Positions 41,260 through 50,251 of a stretch of 64,000 bases of DNA are shown in pieces. The DNA comes from DATKPE01 sp035524335 (lineage in GTDB: Bacteria > Bacteroidota > Ignavibacteria > UBA10030 > SZUA-254). The translations under genes were made by a program, and so were the position numbers. The notes under the pieces are model-generated. The model did no database searches and was not told the origin of the DNA. It saw only the letters and a list, made by a program, of their open reading frames with translations. Position 1 is the stretch's first letter; each line of letters starts with the position of its first letter. Where the stretch lies: NCBI GenBank assembly GCA_035524335.1, contig DATKPE010000038.1:1-64000 (forward strand), written 5' to 3'.

Positions 41260-42621
41260 ATGAACGAACACAGCATATCGGGCAGAAAGGTGACCATCGT
41301 CGGAGCGGCACGGAGCGGTGTCGCCGCCGCCGAACTCCTCCATGCCCGCGGCGCCAGTGTCTTTGTCACCGACAGCGGGCCGGCCGACAGGCTAGCCCCT
41401 GCCGTCGAGAAATTACGGGCCGCCGGCATCCAGGCGGAAACCGGCGGACATTCCGGCCGTGCGCTGGATGCCGACTTTATCGTCGTCAGCCCGGGAGTCC
41501 CGGCGACGGCGCAGATTCTCCACACTGCGGCGGACCGCCGCATTCCGGTGTACAGCGAGCTCGAGGCCGCTTCCTGGTTCTGCCCGGCGCCGGTCGTTGC
41601 TGTCACCGGTACGAACGGCAAAACGACGACGACCAGCCTCATAGGCAGGATGATCGGCGATATGCACCGGCCGCATGTGGTCGCCGGAAACATCGGGACG
41701 GCATTTTCCGCGGTCGTGCGGGACATTCAGCCGTCGGCGACGGTGGTGCTCGAGGTCAGCAGTTTTCAGCTCGAACGGATCGAATCGTTCCACCCTGCGA
41801 TAGCGATCCTGCTCAATATCACTCCGGATCACCTCGATCGGTACGACGGGGTGATGGAAAAATATATCGACGCAAAATGCCGGATTTTCGAACGGCAGGG
41901 AAAGGGCGACACGTTCATCTACAACTTTGACGACCCCCTGGCAAGGTCGGTTGTCTCGCGCGTGCCGGCCGGGGTCACAACGCTTGCCTACGGAATCGAA
42001 AAACGGTTCGACGAGGGAGCATACGTCGACAACGGATCGCTGGTGACATCCGTCGCCGGCGGCCGCACGGAAATCATCCAGACGTCGGCGATCAGCATTC
42101 CGGGCATTCATAACCTGGGGAACGCGATGGCGGCGACGCTTGCGGCAATGTCTGCCGGGATCATGCCGGCGTCGATCCGGGCCACCCTCCGGAACTTCAA
42201 GGGGGTGGAACACCGGCTGGAATTCGTCCGGACGCTGGGCGGCGTCTCGTACGTCAATGATTCAAAAGCCACCAACGTCGATTCCGTCTGGTACGCGCTG
42301 CAGTCGTTCCAGGCTCCGATTGTGCTCTTTCTCGGCGGCCGGGACAAGGGGAACGACTATTCGCGGCTCAACGAGCTTGTCCGGCGCCACGTGAAGCACA
42401 TTGTTGCGATCGGGGAATCTGCACCCAAGGTGGTCGCTGCGTTTTCCGGGATCGTGCCGGTGACGACGGGCGATTCCATGGAGAAGGCGGTTGCGATTGC
42501 GAAAAGTACGGCAGTTTCGGGCGATATTGTGCTGTTATCGCCCGCATGCGCCTCGTTCGACTGGTATGATAATTACGAGCATCGCGGCAGGGTTTTCAAA
42601 TCAATCGTCAATGCACTCTAG
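41260..42621 (+). CDS. murD: UDP-N-acetylmuramoylalanine-D-glutamate ligase MurD
   Basis: Cytoplasmic enzyme adding D-Glu to UDP-MurNAc-L-Ala. N-terminal uridine-nucleotide domain (VTIVGAARSGVAAAELL), ATP loop VAVTGTNGKTTTTSLIGRM near residue 115, LNITPDHLDRYDG, and KATNVDSVWYALQSF with GGRDKGNDY in the C-terminal part. The chosen ATG (41260) has no strong Shine-Dalgarno; the frame opens at 41140 inside mraY. ftsW begins on the base after its stop. Confidence 0.95.
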   Translation: MNEHSISGRKVTIVGAARSGVAAAELLHARGASVFVTDSGPADRLAPAVEKLRAAGIQAETGGHSGRALDADFIVVSPGVPATAQILHTAADRRIPVYSELEAASWFCPAPVVAVTGTNGKTTTTSLIGRMIGDMHRPHVVAGNIGTAFSAVVRDIQPSATVVLEVSSFQLERIESFHPAIAILLNITPDHLDRYDGVMEKYIDAKCRIFERQGKGDTFIYNFDDPLARSVVSRVPAGVTTLAYGIEKRFDEGAYVDNGSLVTSVAGGRTEIIQTSAISIPGIHNLGNAMAATLAAMSAGIMPASIRATLRNFKGVEHRLEFVRTLGGVSYVNDSKATNVDSVWYALQSFQAPIVLFLGGRDKGNDYSRLNELVRRHVKHIVAIGESAPKVVAAFSGIVPVTTGDSMEKAVAIAKSTAVSGDIVLLSPACASFDWYDNYEHRGRVFKSIVNAL

Positions 42622-43791
42622 ATGCCGGGACAGACGCGCAATCATATAGACCTCGTGACGCTGATGACGGTGCTGACGCTCATGCTGATGAGCCTCGGCA
42701 TCGTGTACAGCGCGTCGGCGAGCTATGCTCTTGCCAAGTTCGGCGAGAGCGAAAAAATGCTCGCCAGTCACGCCATCAAAGTCGTTCTCGGCATCGTGGG
42801 TCTCTTTATCGGTATGCGGATCGATTATCACAAGCTCCGGAGATTCACCAAGATCGCCCTTATTGTGGCGGTGGTGATGCTGATCGTCACGATCGCACTG
42901 GGCGGCGAAACGAAGGGATCGACCCGCTGGCTGAGATACAGCAGTATCGGATTTCAACCGTCGGAATTCGCCAAGTACGCGCTTCTGTTCCACCTGTGCA
43001 CGCTCATCGCCGTGAAGGACGATCTTATCCGCGACCTCAAGCGCGGGTTTATCCCGATGATGGTCTGGATAGGGTTTGTCACGGTGCTCGTGCTCGCCCA
43101 GCCCAATTTCAGCATGGGGTCGATGATCTTTCTCCTGAGCGTCATCATGCTGTTTGTGGGCCGGGCGAAGCTCTCGCACATTGCCCTGACATTTGCGATC
43201 CTCATACCCCTGCTGGCGATCTACATGCTGAGCGCGGAATACCGGCGCGCACGGATCATGGCGTTCATGAGCGGAACCGAATCGACGGGACGGAGCCATT
43301 ATCAGTCGTGGCAGGGGCTCATCGGTTTCGGTAACGGCGGAATCTTCGGCGTGGGACCGGGCGAAAGCAAACAGCGGGATTTTTTTCTCCCCGAATCGTA
43401 CGGCGATTTTGTCTTCTCGATCGTGGGCGAGGAATACGGATTTCTCGGCACCATTTTCTGCATGGCGCTGTTTCTGACGATCATGTTCCGCGGATTCAAG
43501 ATAGCAAAGTTCGCGAATGATGCGTTCGGACGGAACCTGGCGATTGCCATCACCTGCGCGATCACCCTCTATGCGCTCATCAATGCCGGTGTGACGCTCG
43601 GGATTCTGCCGACAACGGGACTACCAATGCCGTTCGTCAGCTACGGCGGTTCCTCGATGGTGTTTTCGGCCTTTGCGGCGGGGGTTCTGCTGAACATCTC
43701 GTCTCAGACGGAACTGCACCCCCGGGCGCGGCAGGTTCCGGTGGTCGGCTCGGTGAATGCGGGCGAACCCGGGGTGGGAAAGGTCTATTGA
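42622..43791 (+). CDS. ftsW: Septal peptidoglycan glycosyltransferase FtsW
   Basis: SEDS-family polymerase of lipid II, working with FtsI. 389 residues with about ten membrane segments. Family features are the MSLGIVYSASASYA start, GSTRWLRYSSIGFQPSEFAK (usually GARRWI...QPSEFAK), GLIGFGNGGIFGVGPGESKQ, LPESYGDFVFSIVGEEYGF and TTGLPMPFVSYGGSSM. Its ATG abuts the murD stop, so the genes are coupled. The C-terminus overlaps the upstream murG start option at 43757. Confidence 0.95.
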   Translation: MPGQTRNHIDLVTLMTVLTLMLMSLGIVYSASASYALAKFGESEKMLASHAIKVVLGIVGLFIGMRIDYHKLRRFTKIALIVAVVMLIVTIALGGETKGSTRWLRYSSIGFQPSEFAKYALLFHLCTLIAVKDDLIRDLKRGFIPMMVWIGFVTVLVLAQPNFSMGSMIFLLSVIMLFVGRAKLSHIALTFAILIPLLAIYMLSAEYRRARIMAFMSGTESTGRSHYQSWQGLIGFGNGGIFGVGPGESKQRDFFLPESYGDFVFSIVGEEYGFLGTIFCMALFLTIMFRGFKIAKFANDAFGRNLAIAITCAITLYALINAGVTLGILPTTGLPMPFVSYGGSSMVFSAFAAGVLLNISSQTELHPRARQVPVVGSVNAGEPGVGKVY

Positions 43792-43792
43792 T

Positions 43793-44893
43793 GTGGACGC
43801 GCCCCGCATCATCTTTGCCGGAGGCGGCACCGGAGGACATCTGTTCCCGGCGCTCGCAATCGCGGAAGAAGTGCGGCTTCTCCGCCCGGCGGCGGAAATT
43901 CTTTTCGTCGGCACCAGAGGTAAAATCGAGTCGCGCGTGGTGCCGTCTGCAGGGTATCGGTTCGAAACTATCTGGATCAGCGGTTTCCGGCGAAGCCTCG
44001 CCCCCGGCAACCTGCTGTTCCCGCTGAAAGTGGCAGTGTCGCTCATTCAGTCACATAGCATCCTGAGGAGATTCCGTCCCGACGCCGTCGTCGGCACCGG
44101 CGGGTATGTCTCCGGCCCCGTCGTGTACACCGCCGCGGTCCGCGGTATCCCGACGCTGATTCATGAACAGAACAGCATGCCCGGGGCGACGTCCAGATTT
44201 CTCGGAAAAAAGGTGGATGAAATTCATTGTTCGTTCCGGGAGACGGTGCGATATTTCCACCGGCCGGGGCGGGTGTTCGTGAGCGGAAACCCGACGCGAC
44301 GGGAGCTGGAGAAGGTCGGAAGAACGGCGGCGGAGGAATACTTCGGCCTCGGCGGGCGGTCCGGCCTGACGCTCCTCGTGCTCGGCGGCAGTCTCGGGGC
44401 GCACTCTCTGAATCAGGCGGTGACCCGCATCCTTCCGGATCTCGTGAAGGAGGGGGTCAGAATTATCTGGCAGACCGGACAGGAAGATTATGCGTCTGCT
44501 GCCTCCGCGGCATCGGCGTTCGGTCCGGCCGTTTCCGTGAGCTCCTTTATCGAGAGAATGGACTATGCCTACGCGGCGTGCGATCTGGTTGCGTGCCGGG
44601 CGGGAGCGACAACCATTGCGGAGCTGACGCGGCTCGGTAAGCCGTCGATCCTGATCCCGTATCCCTTTGCGGCGGGTGATCATCAGACCGGGAATGCGCG
44701 GGCAATGGCGGATCGGAGCGCGGCGGAACTTGTGGCGGACCGGGAAGTTGATTCCCGGCTTCTGCCGGTGATACGGTCGGTCGTCTCGCCCGGACGTCTC
44801 GAAGCGATGGGCCGCGCGGCACGGGAACTCGGCAATCCTTCCGCCGGGCCGGAAATCGCACGGCATGTTCTTCATCTTGCGGGTGCTCTATGA
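43793..44893 (+). CDS. murG: UDP-GlcNAc:lipid I N-acetylglucosaminyltransferase MurG
   Basis: Makes lipid II at the inner face of the membrane. Motifs: IIFAGGGTGGHLFPALAIAE at the N-terminus, VGTGGYVSGPVV, HEQNSMPGATSRFL, VLGGSLGAHSLNQAV and the donor site ACDLVACRAGATTIAELT. The start is GTG 43793, one base after the ftsW stop, with GGGAAAGG about 10-17 bases upstream; ATG 43757 is an in-frame alternative that would overlap ftsW by 35 bases. Its stop overlaps the next gene by four bases. Confidence 0.95.
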   Translation: MDAPRIIFAGGGTGGHLFPALAIAEEVRLLRPAAEILFVGTRGKIESRVVPSAGYRFETIWISGFRRSLAPGNLLFPLKVAVSLIQSHSILRRFRPDAVVGTGGYVSGPVVYTAAVRGIPTLIHEQNSMPGATSRFLGKKVDEIHCSFRETVRYFHRPGRVFVSGNPTRRELEKVGRTAAEEYFGLGGRSGLTLLVLGGSLGAHSLNQAVTRILPDLVKEGVRIIWQTGQEDYASAASAASAFGPAVSVSSFIERMDYAYAACDLVACRAGATTIAELTRLGKPSILIPYPFAAGDHQTGNARAMADRSAAELVADREVDSRLLPVIRSVVSPGRLEAMGRAARELGNPSAGPEIARHVLHLAGAL

Positions 44894-45402
44894 CGCGTGA
44901 CGACCACGGCATCCCGCCCGGGGCGCGGGTATTCAGGTATAAGCTCGATTTTTATTATCAGCAGTCGCTTTTCTACCTCGTAACGCTCGTTCTTTATGCG
45001 GGAATCAGGGGAACGTTCACATTCGACCGTCTGCCGTCGATGGTGCAGGATCCGCTCCTCTATATTATACTGCTGTTCGTTCTGGCGTCGTTTGTGGTGC
45101 TCGTGCTGAACAGGATCCGCGACCGGAAACTGATCATCACGGGCGACCGGATGATATTCCGTCACCGGTTTCATGAACGCGAGGTACGGTTCGAGGCGAT
45201 TGAGTGGCTGCATGTGGGGCGCGAACGAAGAGTCCAGACCGCCGGACGTTCGCAGGTGATTGTATTTAAGATGAAGGACCGCAGGAGGCTGTTCCGGATC
45301 AGGATCGGCCGTTACGAGCGGGAAAAAGAACTGGTGCGCGAGATCCAGGCGATCGCCCAGCAGGTGCCGAAAGGAAAGCGCTTTTCCTTCGGCGGTTCAT
45401 GA
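44890..45402 (+). CDS. Membrane protein with PH-like C-terminal domain, within dcw cluster
   Basis: Unrecognised protein of 170 residues. Two hydrophobic segments (LFYLVTLVLYAGIRG and LLYIILLFVLASFVVLVLN) form a hairpin in the membrane. The cytoplasmic part (LIITGDRMIFRHRFHEREVR, FEAIEWLHVG, RLFRIRIGRYEREKELV) has the alternation of a small PH-like barrel, as in bacterial PH domain (bPH) membrane proteins. It overlaps the murG stop by four bases. It is not a usual dcw gene; a role in envelope growth is inferred only from position. Confidence 0.7.
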   Translation: MTRDDHGIPPGARVFRYKLDFYYQQSLFYLVTLVLYAGIRGTFTFDRLPSMVQDPLLYIILLFVLASFVVLVLNRIRDRKLIITGDRMIFRHRFHEREVRFEAIEWLHVGRERRVQTAGRSQVIVFKMKDRRRLFRIRIGRYEREKELVREIQAIAQQVPKGKRFSFGGS

Positions 45403-45426
45403 GCAGGCAATAAGCAAGGAGGCTGT

Positions 45427-45789
45427 ATGCTGCAGTCGTCGTTGTTCGTCGTACTCGGCCTTGTGGTCGGTGTTCTGGCGGGGCTTCTGGGGATCGGAGG
45501 GGCGATCTTCGTCGTTCCGGTTCTCGTCTATGCGTTCGGGTGGGAACAGCACATGGCGCAGGGCACCACCCTGGCGATGCTGGTCCCGCCGATCGGAATA
45601 CTGGCGGCGTGGAAATACTATCAGGCCGGTCATGCCGATCTGAAGGTTGCGGCGCTCCTCTGCGCCGGGTTTTTCATCGGAGGCTACTTCGGGGGCGATT
45701 TTGCGAACCGCCTCTCGGGGGAGGCTCTCCGGAAAATCTTCGGCGGTATCATGCTGCTGATCTCACTGAAAATGATTTTCTGGAAATAG
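45427..45789 (+). CDS. Half-size TauE/SafE-family transporter
   Basis: Integral membrane protein of 120 residues with about four hydrophobic segments. The signature of the TauE/SafE (sulfite/anion exporter) family is at the start: VGVLAGLLGIGGAIFVVPVL, and GGYFGGDFANRLSGEALRKIF matches the second family motif. Typical members are about 250 residues with two such halves; this protein has one and would need to dimerise. It begins with GGAGG upstream and ends four bases before murC. Its place between murG and murC is unusual. Confidence 0.85.
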   Translation: MLQSSLFVVLGLVVGVLAGLLGIGGAIFVVPVLVYAFGWEQHMAQGTTLAMLVPPIGILAAWKYYQAGHADLKVAALLCAGFFIGGYFGGDFANRLSGEALRKIFGGIMLLISLKMIFWK

Positions 45790-45793
45790 AATC

Positions 45794-47179
45794 GTGTTCT
45801 CTTCCATCAAAAAAATACATTTCGTCGGTATCGGCGGCATCGGCATGAGCGGCATTGCCGAGATACTTCTGGATCAGGGTTTCGGGGTAAGCGGATCAGA
45901 TCGCGCGCTCGGCGAAGTGACCGAGCGGCTTCAGAAACTCGGCGCCGTCGTCCATGAGGGTCATCGTGCCGAAAACGTGGCGGCCGACGTCGATGCGCTC
46001 GTCTATTCCTCGGCGGTCCCGTTCGATAATCCCGAACTGCTTGAAGCCCAGCGGCGGAAAATTCCGGTCATCCGGCGTGCCGAAATGCTCGCCGAGGTCA
46101 TGCGCCTGAAATACGGCGTGGGGATCGCCGGAACCCACGGCAAGACGACCACCACCTCGATGGTGAGTCTCGTGCTGATGGAAGGGGGGCTCGACCCGAC
46201 GGTGATCGTCGGGGGAAAGCTGAACGGCCTCGGGGGAACCAATGCCCGCCTCGGGCACGGTGAATTCATCGTCGTGGAGGCGGATGAGTTCGACCGGTCG
46301 TTCCTTTCGATCACCCCCACGGTGGCGGTGCTCACGACGCTGGAAACCGATCACCTCGACTGCTACCGGGACCTCGAGGACATCAAGGGGGCCTTCGTCC
46401 AGTTTGCAAACAAAGTGCCGTTCTACGGATTCATCGTGCTCTGCCTCGATGAGCCCGCACTGCAGGATATCATGCCCCAGCTCAGCAGGAAGAAGATCGT
46501 GACGTACGGGCTTAATCCGCAGGCGGATCTCCAGGCGTGGGGGATCCGCGCGCGGAACAACACGACGACATTCACGCTGGTGAAGAATACGGCGGAACTC
46601 GGAGATATCACGCTCCAGATCCCGGGAAATCACAACGTTCAGAACGCCCTCGCTGCGCTGGCTGTCGGCCTGGAACTCGGCGTTCCGTTCGAAAAAGCGA
46701 AGGCGGGCATCGAAAAATTCAGCGGCGTCTACCGCCGGTGGGAAAAAAAGGGGGACGCAGGATCAATTACGTTGTACGACGATTATGCCCACCACCCGAC
46801 AGAGTGCAGGGCCACGCTTTCGGGTGTGAAAGCCGGCTGGCGGCGGCGCGTGGTCTGTGTGTTCCAGCCGCACCTTTACTCCCGGACAAGAGACTTTTAT
46901 GAAGAATTCGGAAAGGCATTTCTGCTCGCGGACGTTCTGATTGTCACCGATGTTTATCCGGCCCGGGAAGAACCGATACAGGGGGTATCCGGCGAACTGA
47001 TCGCCAATGCAGCGAAACAGTTCGGCCATAAAGAGGTCCACTACGTCCCGGACAAGAAAAATGTCCCGCCGGCTCTCCGGAAGATCGTCCGGGATCATGA
47101 TATCGTCGTCACCATGGGGGCCGGTGACATCTGGAAATACGGGGAAGAGTTCCTCCAGCTCATGAAGCGTGCAAAATAG
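45794..47179 (+). CDS. murC: UDP-N-acetylmuramate-L-alanine ligase MurC
   Basis: Adds L-Ala to UDP-MurNAc in the cytoplasm. The N-terminal loop HFVGIGGIGMSGIAEILLDQ is the MurC hallmark, with the ATP loop GIAGTHGKTTTTSMVSLVL near residue 112, VVEADEFDRSFL, and the C-terminal YDDYAHHPTECRATL and FQPHLYSRTRDF. It begins with GTG at 45794, four bases after the TauE-like stop. 461 residues is normal. Confidence 0.96.
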   Translation: MFSSIKKIHFVGIGGIGMSGIAEILLDQGFGVSGSDRALGEVTERLQKLGAVVHEGHRAENVAADVDALVYSSAVPFDNPELLEAQRRKIPVIRRAEMLAEVMRLKYGVGIAGTHGKTTTTSMVSLVLMEGGLDPTVIVGGKLNGLGGTNARLGHGEFIVVEADEFDRSFLSITPTVAVLTTLETDHLDCYRDLEDIKGAFVQFANKVPFYGFIVLCLDEPALQDIMPQLSRKKIVTYGLNPQADLQAWGIRARNNTTTFTLVKNTAELGDITLQIPGNHNVQNALAALAVGLELGVPFEKAKAGIEKFSGVYRRWEKKGDAGSITLYDDYAHHPTECRATLSGVKAGWRRRVVCVFQPHLYSRTRDFYEEFGKAFLLADVLIVTDVYPAREEPIQGVSGELIANAAKQFGHKEVHYVPDKKNVPPALRKIVRDHDIVVTMGAGDIWKYGEEFLQLMKRAK

Positions 47180-47199
47180 GGATTGAAACGGACAGAATT

Positions 47200-48120
47200 G
47201 TGATTGACCGAGAAGACATACAGAAGGAGTTTCGCGGAAAAATCGCCCTTGCGGAGCCGATGAAGTACCACACCTCGTTCCGCATCGGAGGTCCCGCCGA
47301 CTATTATCTCGAACCGGCGGACAGGGACGACTGCATCGTCATCGTTTCCTTCTGCCGGAGCCGCAAGCTTCCCTTCCTGATGACGGGAAAAGGGAGCAAT
47401 ATGCTCGTCAGCGATGAGGGGATCAGGGGTGCGGTGATCAATCTGGAATACGGTATGCACACGCTCCGGTCCGACGGCGATCTGATCATCTCCGACGCCG
47501 GCGTGCCGCTCGCACGGTTCGTCGATTTCTGCATCCAGCAGGGGTGTTCCGGCGTTGAAATGCTTCCCGGAATTCCCGGCACCCTTGGCGGGGCCATCGT
47601 CATGAACGCAGGGGCGTACGGAGGGGAAATATCCGATTACCTCGTCGATGTTGACATTCTCAAGGGAGAAGAAGTCATAACGGTGTCGAAAAAGGATGCG
47701 GGGTTTTCGTACCGGCGGTCGAATTTCCAGGGCGAGGTAGTTCTCGGCGCCCGGTTCCGGCTTCCCCGGGGGGACAAGGCGGAGCTTCTGAGGAACCGGC
47801 GCGAACTTCTCATCCGCCGGAACCGCGCACAGCCCGTAAACCTGCCGAATTCCGGCAGTATGTTCAAAAACCCGCCCGGCACATACGCCGGCAAACTGAT
47901 CGAAGAGGCGGGAATGAAGGGGCACCGGATCGGGAACGCACAGGTGTCCGATCGCCACGCAAATTTTGTCGTCAATCTCGGGAGCGCGTCGGCGGCCGAT
48001 GTGCTCGCCCTGATCGAGGAGACACAAAAAATCGTATTCGAGCGGACCGGCATTCACCTCGAACTGGAAATCAAGCTGGTGGGCTTCGCGGAATCGGTTC
48101 TCCAGGAGGTGTTCATATGA
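47200..48120 (+). CDS. murB: UDP-N-acetylenolpyruvoylglucosamine reductase MurB
   Basis: FAD enzyme completing UDP-MurNAc. The FAD-binding features are YHTSFRIGGPADYYLEP, TGKGSNMLVSDEG, and EMLPGIPGTLGGAIVMNAGA; the active-site Ser and Glu are in NSGSMFKNPPGTYAGKLIEE and ALIEETQKIVFERTGIHLE. The domain spacing in the middle suggests the type IIa or b enzyme. The start is GTG at 47200, 20 bases after the murC stop; its stop overlaps the ftsQ ATG by four bases. Confidence 0.95.
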   Translation: MIDREDIQKEFRGKIALAEPMKYHTSFRIGGPADYYLEPADRDDCIVIVSFCRSRKLPFLMTGKGSNMLVSDEGIRGAVINLEYGMHTLRSDGDLIISDAGVPLARFVDFCIQQGCSGVEMLPGIPGTLGGAIVMNAGAYGGEISDYLVDVDILKGEEVITVSKKDAGFSYRRSNFQGEVVLGARFRLPRGDKAELLRNRRELLIRRNRAQPVNLPNSGSMFKNPPGTYAGKLIEEAGMKGHRIGNAQVSDRHANFVVNLGSASAADVLALIEETQKIVFERTGIHLELEIKLVGFAESVLQEVFI

Positions 48121-48932
48121 TCTTCGGAACGGATCCTTCGCAGGCCGGGCAGAACCGGCGGTCGTCGCGGCGCGGACTTCTCATCCTTGTCCCGCTGGCC
48201 GCCGGGATGGTGGTGCTGTTTCTGCTTGCCCAGCAGTGGAAGGGGACGCTGAAGATCCAGAGGGTGGTGGTGAGCGGCGCGCATCTGGTGGCCGAGGCCG
48301 ATATTGCCTCCTGGGCGAAAGTTCCGCTGAAGAGCCAGCTCTTCGGGCTGAATCTCGGCACCATTGCGGCAAATCTGCTCGCACAGCCGTTCATGAAATC
48401 CGTTTCGGTGTACCGGCAGATTCCCGACGCGGTGCACATTCACGTTGAGGAGCGGGAACCGCTGGCGTCTCTGAACAACGGCCAGATATTCTTTGTCGAC
48501 CGGGATGCGGTTCTCCTCCCGGCGATCCATCCGGCGGCGAAGCTCGACGTGCCGCTCATCAACGGCATCCCCGGCATGGAGCATGTCCAGGCGGGCGAAA
48601 CGGCATCGAGCAACGAGCTGTTTCAGGCGATCGAACTTCTGACGCGGGCGCGGGAGATCGACACCGCGCTGTTCCGGATGATCTCCGAAGTGAACATGAA
48701 TAACGGCGGCGACATCATCTGTTACTCCGTCGACGGCGGTCTTCCGATCATCGTGGGCCGGGGCGAGTTCGGTAAAAAACTGGTACTTCTGCATTCATTC
48801 TGGACGACGATACTCACGGAACAGGACCCGAAAAAACTCAAGTCGATCGATCTCAGGTTCGACGACCAGGTTGTCGTCAGGTGGGACAAGACAACGGAAC
48901 GGTATCCCAAACAGGCGCCGCAGCATGGCTGA
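48117..48932 (+). CDS. ftsQ: Cell-division protein FtsQ
   Basis: Bitopic membrane protein linking early and late division proteins. One membrane segment (LLILVPLAAGMVVLFLL, near residues 20-37) is followed by a POTRA domain (LKIQRVVVSGAHLVAEADIA, VYRQIPDAVHIHVEEREPLA), as in FtsQ/DivIB. Divergent in sequence, as usual. Recognised by position before ftsA as well as by layout. Its stop overlaps nothing; ftsA starts 13 bases later. Confidence 0.9.
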   Translation: MIFGTDPSQAGQNRRSSRRGLLILVPLAAGMVVLFLLAQQWKGTLKIQRVVVSGAHLVAEADIASWAKVPLKSQLFGLNLGTIAANLLAQPFMKSVSVYRQIPDAVHIHVEEREPLASLNNGQIFFVDRDAVLLPAIHPAAKLDVPLINGIPGMEHVQAGETASSNELFQAIELLTRAREIDTALFRMISEVNMNNGGDIICYSVDGGLPIIVGRGEFGKKLVLLHSFWTTILTEQDPKKLKSIDLRFDDQVVVRWDKTTERYPKQAPQHG

Positions 48933-48945
48933 AAGGAAACAACGG

Positions 48946-50184
48946 ATGGAACATGACATAGTCGTCGGGCTGGACATCGGCACGACAAAGGTCTGCGCGG
49001 TCGTTGCGGCAGTCGACGACGCGGGACGATTCAACGTGCTGGGCGTCGGCAGAAGTCCGTCGGACGGCCTGACGCGGGGGGTCGTGACCAACATCGAGAA
49101 GACGGTGCGGTCGATCCAGAATGCCGTCTCCGAAGCGGAATCCCAGTCGGGCATCAAAGTTCAATCGGTGATCGTCGGCATTGCCGGTGATCATATCGAG
49201 AGCTTTCAGAGCCGCGGCGTCATCGCCATCAGCGGGGCGGAGAACGAGATTACCCAGGCCGATGTCAACCGCCTTATCGAAGATACCAAGAGGGTGGCGC
49301 TTCCCTCCGACCGGAGGATCATCCATGTCATTCCCCAGGAGTTCATCATCGACGGCCAGGACGGCGTCTTCGATCCGGTCGGCATGGCGGGGGTGCGGCT
49401 TGAAGCGAACGTGCACATCATCACGGGCCTTCTCACGGCGGCACAGAATATCTATAAATGCGTCCAGCGGGCCGGCCTGCAGATACGCGATATGGTTCTT
49501 GAACCGCTTGCCTCAAGCTATGCCGTTCTGGAGGAAGAAGAGAAGGAAGTCGGGATCGCCATGCTCGACGTCGGCGGAGGGACGACCGACATCGCCCTGT
49601 TCGAAGACCGGACCATCCGTCACACGGCGGTGATCCCGTTCGCCGGCAACCAGGTGACGAGCGACATCAGGAAAGGCCTCGGCGTCCTGACCGAGCAGGC
49701 CGAACGCCTGAAGTGCCAGCACGGTTTTGCGTATGCGGCCAGTGTCGTCGACAACGAGCCGATCACGATTCCGGGCATCGGCGGGCGTCCGCCGCTGGAA
49801 ATCGACAAGGGTCTGCTCGCGCAGATCATTCAGCCCCGGATGGAAGAAATATTCGAGCTCGCCGCAGGGGAAATCAAGCGCTCGGGATATTCCCGCCACC
49901 TCTCAGCCGGAGTGGTCCTCACCGGCGGGGGAGCACTGATTAAGGGCGCCGCCGAACTGGCGCGGGAAGTCCTCGGGATGCCCGTGAAAATCGGCATTCC
50001 GGCGGGATTTAACGCAGGTTTGGTCCGGGAAGTGGAAAATCCGATCTATGCCACCTGTGTGGGACTCGTGCTCCACGGGCTCAGGCATAAGGAGAGCACC
50101 CCGCTCACGTTCAATAACGGAAAAGAAACGGGAACAATGCACAAGGTTCTGGCAAAAATGAAAAGCTGGTTTGATGAATTATAA
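48946..50184 (+). CDS. ftsA: Cell-division protein FtsA
   Basis: Actin-like protein that anchors FtsZ to the membrane. The ATP-binding segments are VGLDIGTTKVCAVVAAV near the start, and LDVGGGTTDIALFEDRTIRH with VLTGGGALIKGAAELA; the 1C domain follows the first. The C-terminus ends in an amphipathic helix (MHKVLAKMKSWFDEL), the membrane-targeting sequence. The start is ATG 48946, with AAAGGA seven bases upstream; ATG 48925 is an alternative. 412 residues is normal. Confidence 0.95.
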   Translation: MEHDIVVGLDIGTTKVCAVVAAVDDAGRFNVLGVGRSPSDGLTRGVVTNIEKTVRSIQNAVSEAESQSGIKVQSVIVGIAGDHIESFQSRGVIAISGAENEITQADVNRLIEDTKRVALPSDRRIIHVIPQEFIIDGQDGVFDPVGMAGVRLEANVHIITGLLTAAQNIYKCVQRAGLQIRDMVLEPLASSYAVLEEEEKEVGIAMLDVGGGTTDIALFEDRTIRHTAVIPFAGNQVTSDIRKGLGVLTEQAERLKCQHGFAYAASVVDNEPITIPGIGGRPPLEIDKGLLAQIIQPRMEEIFELAAGEIKRSGYSRHLSAGVVLTGGGALIKGAAELAREVLGMPVKIGIPAGFNAGLVREVENPIYATCVGLVLHGLRHKESTPLTFNNGKETGTMHKVLAKMKSWFDEL

Positions 50185-50251
50185 TCGCATGAAATAAAAA
50201 TTAATTGTATATTCAAATTCACCACCCATATCAATAAAAGGAGATACGATA

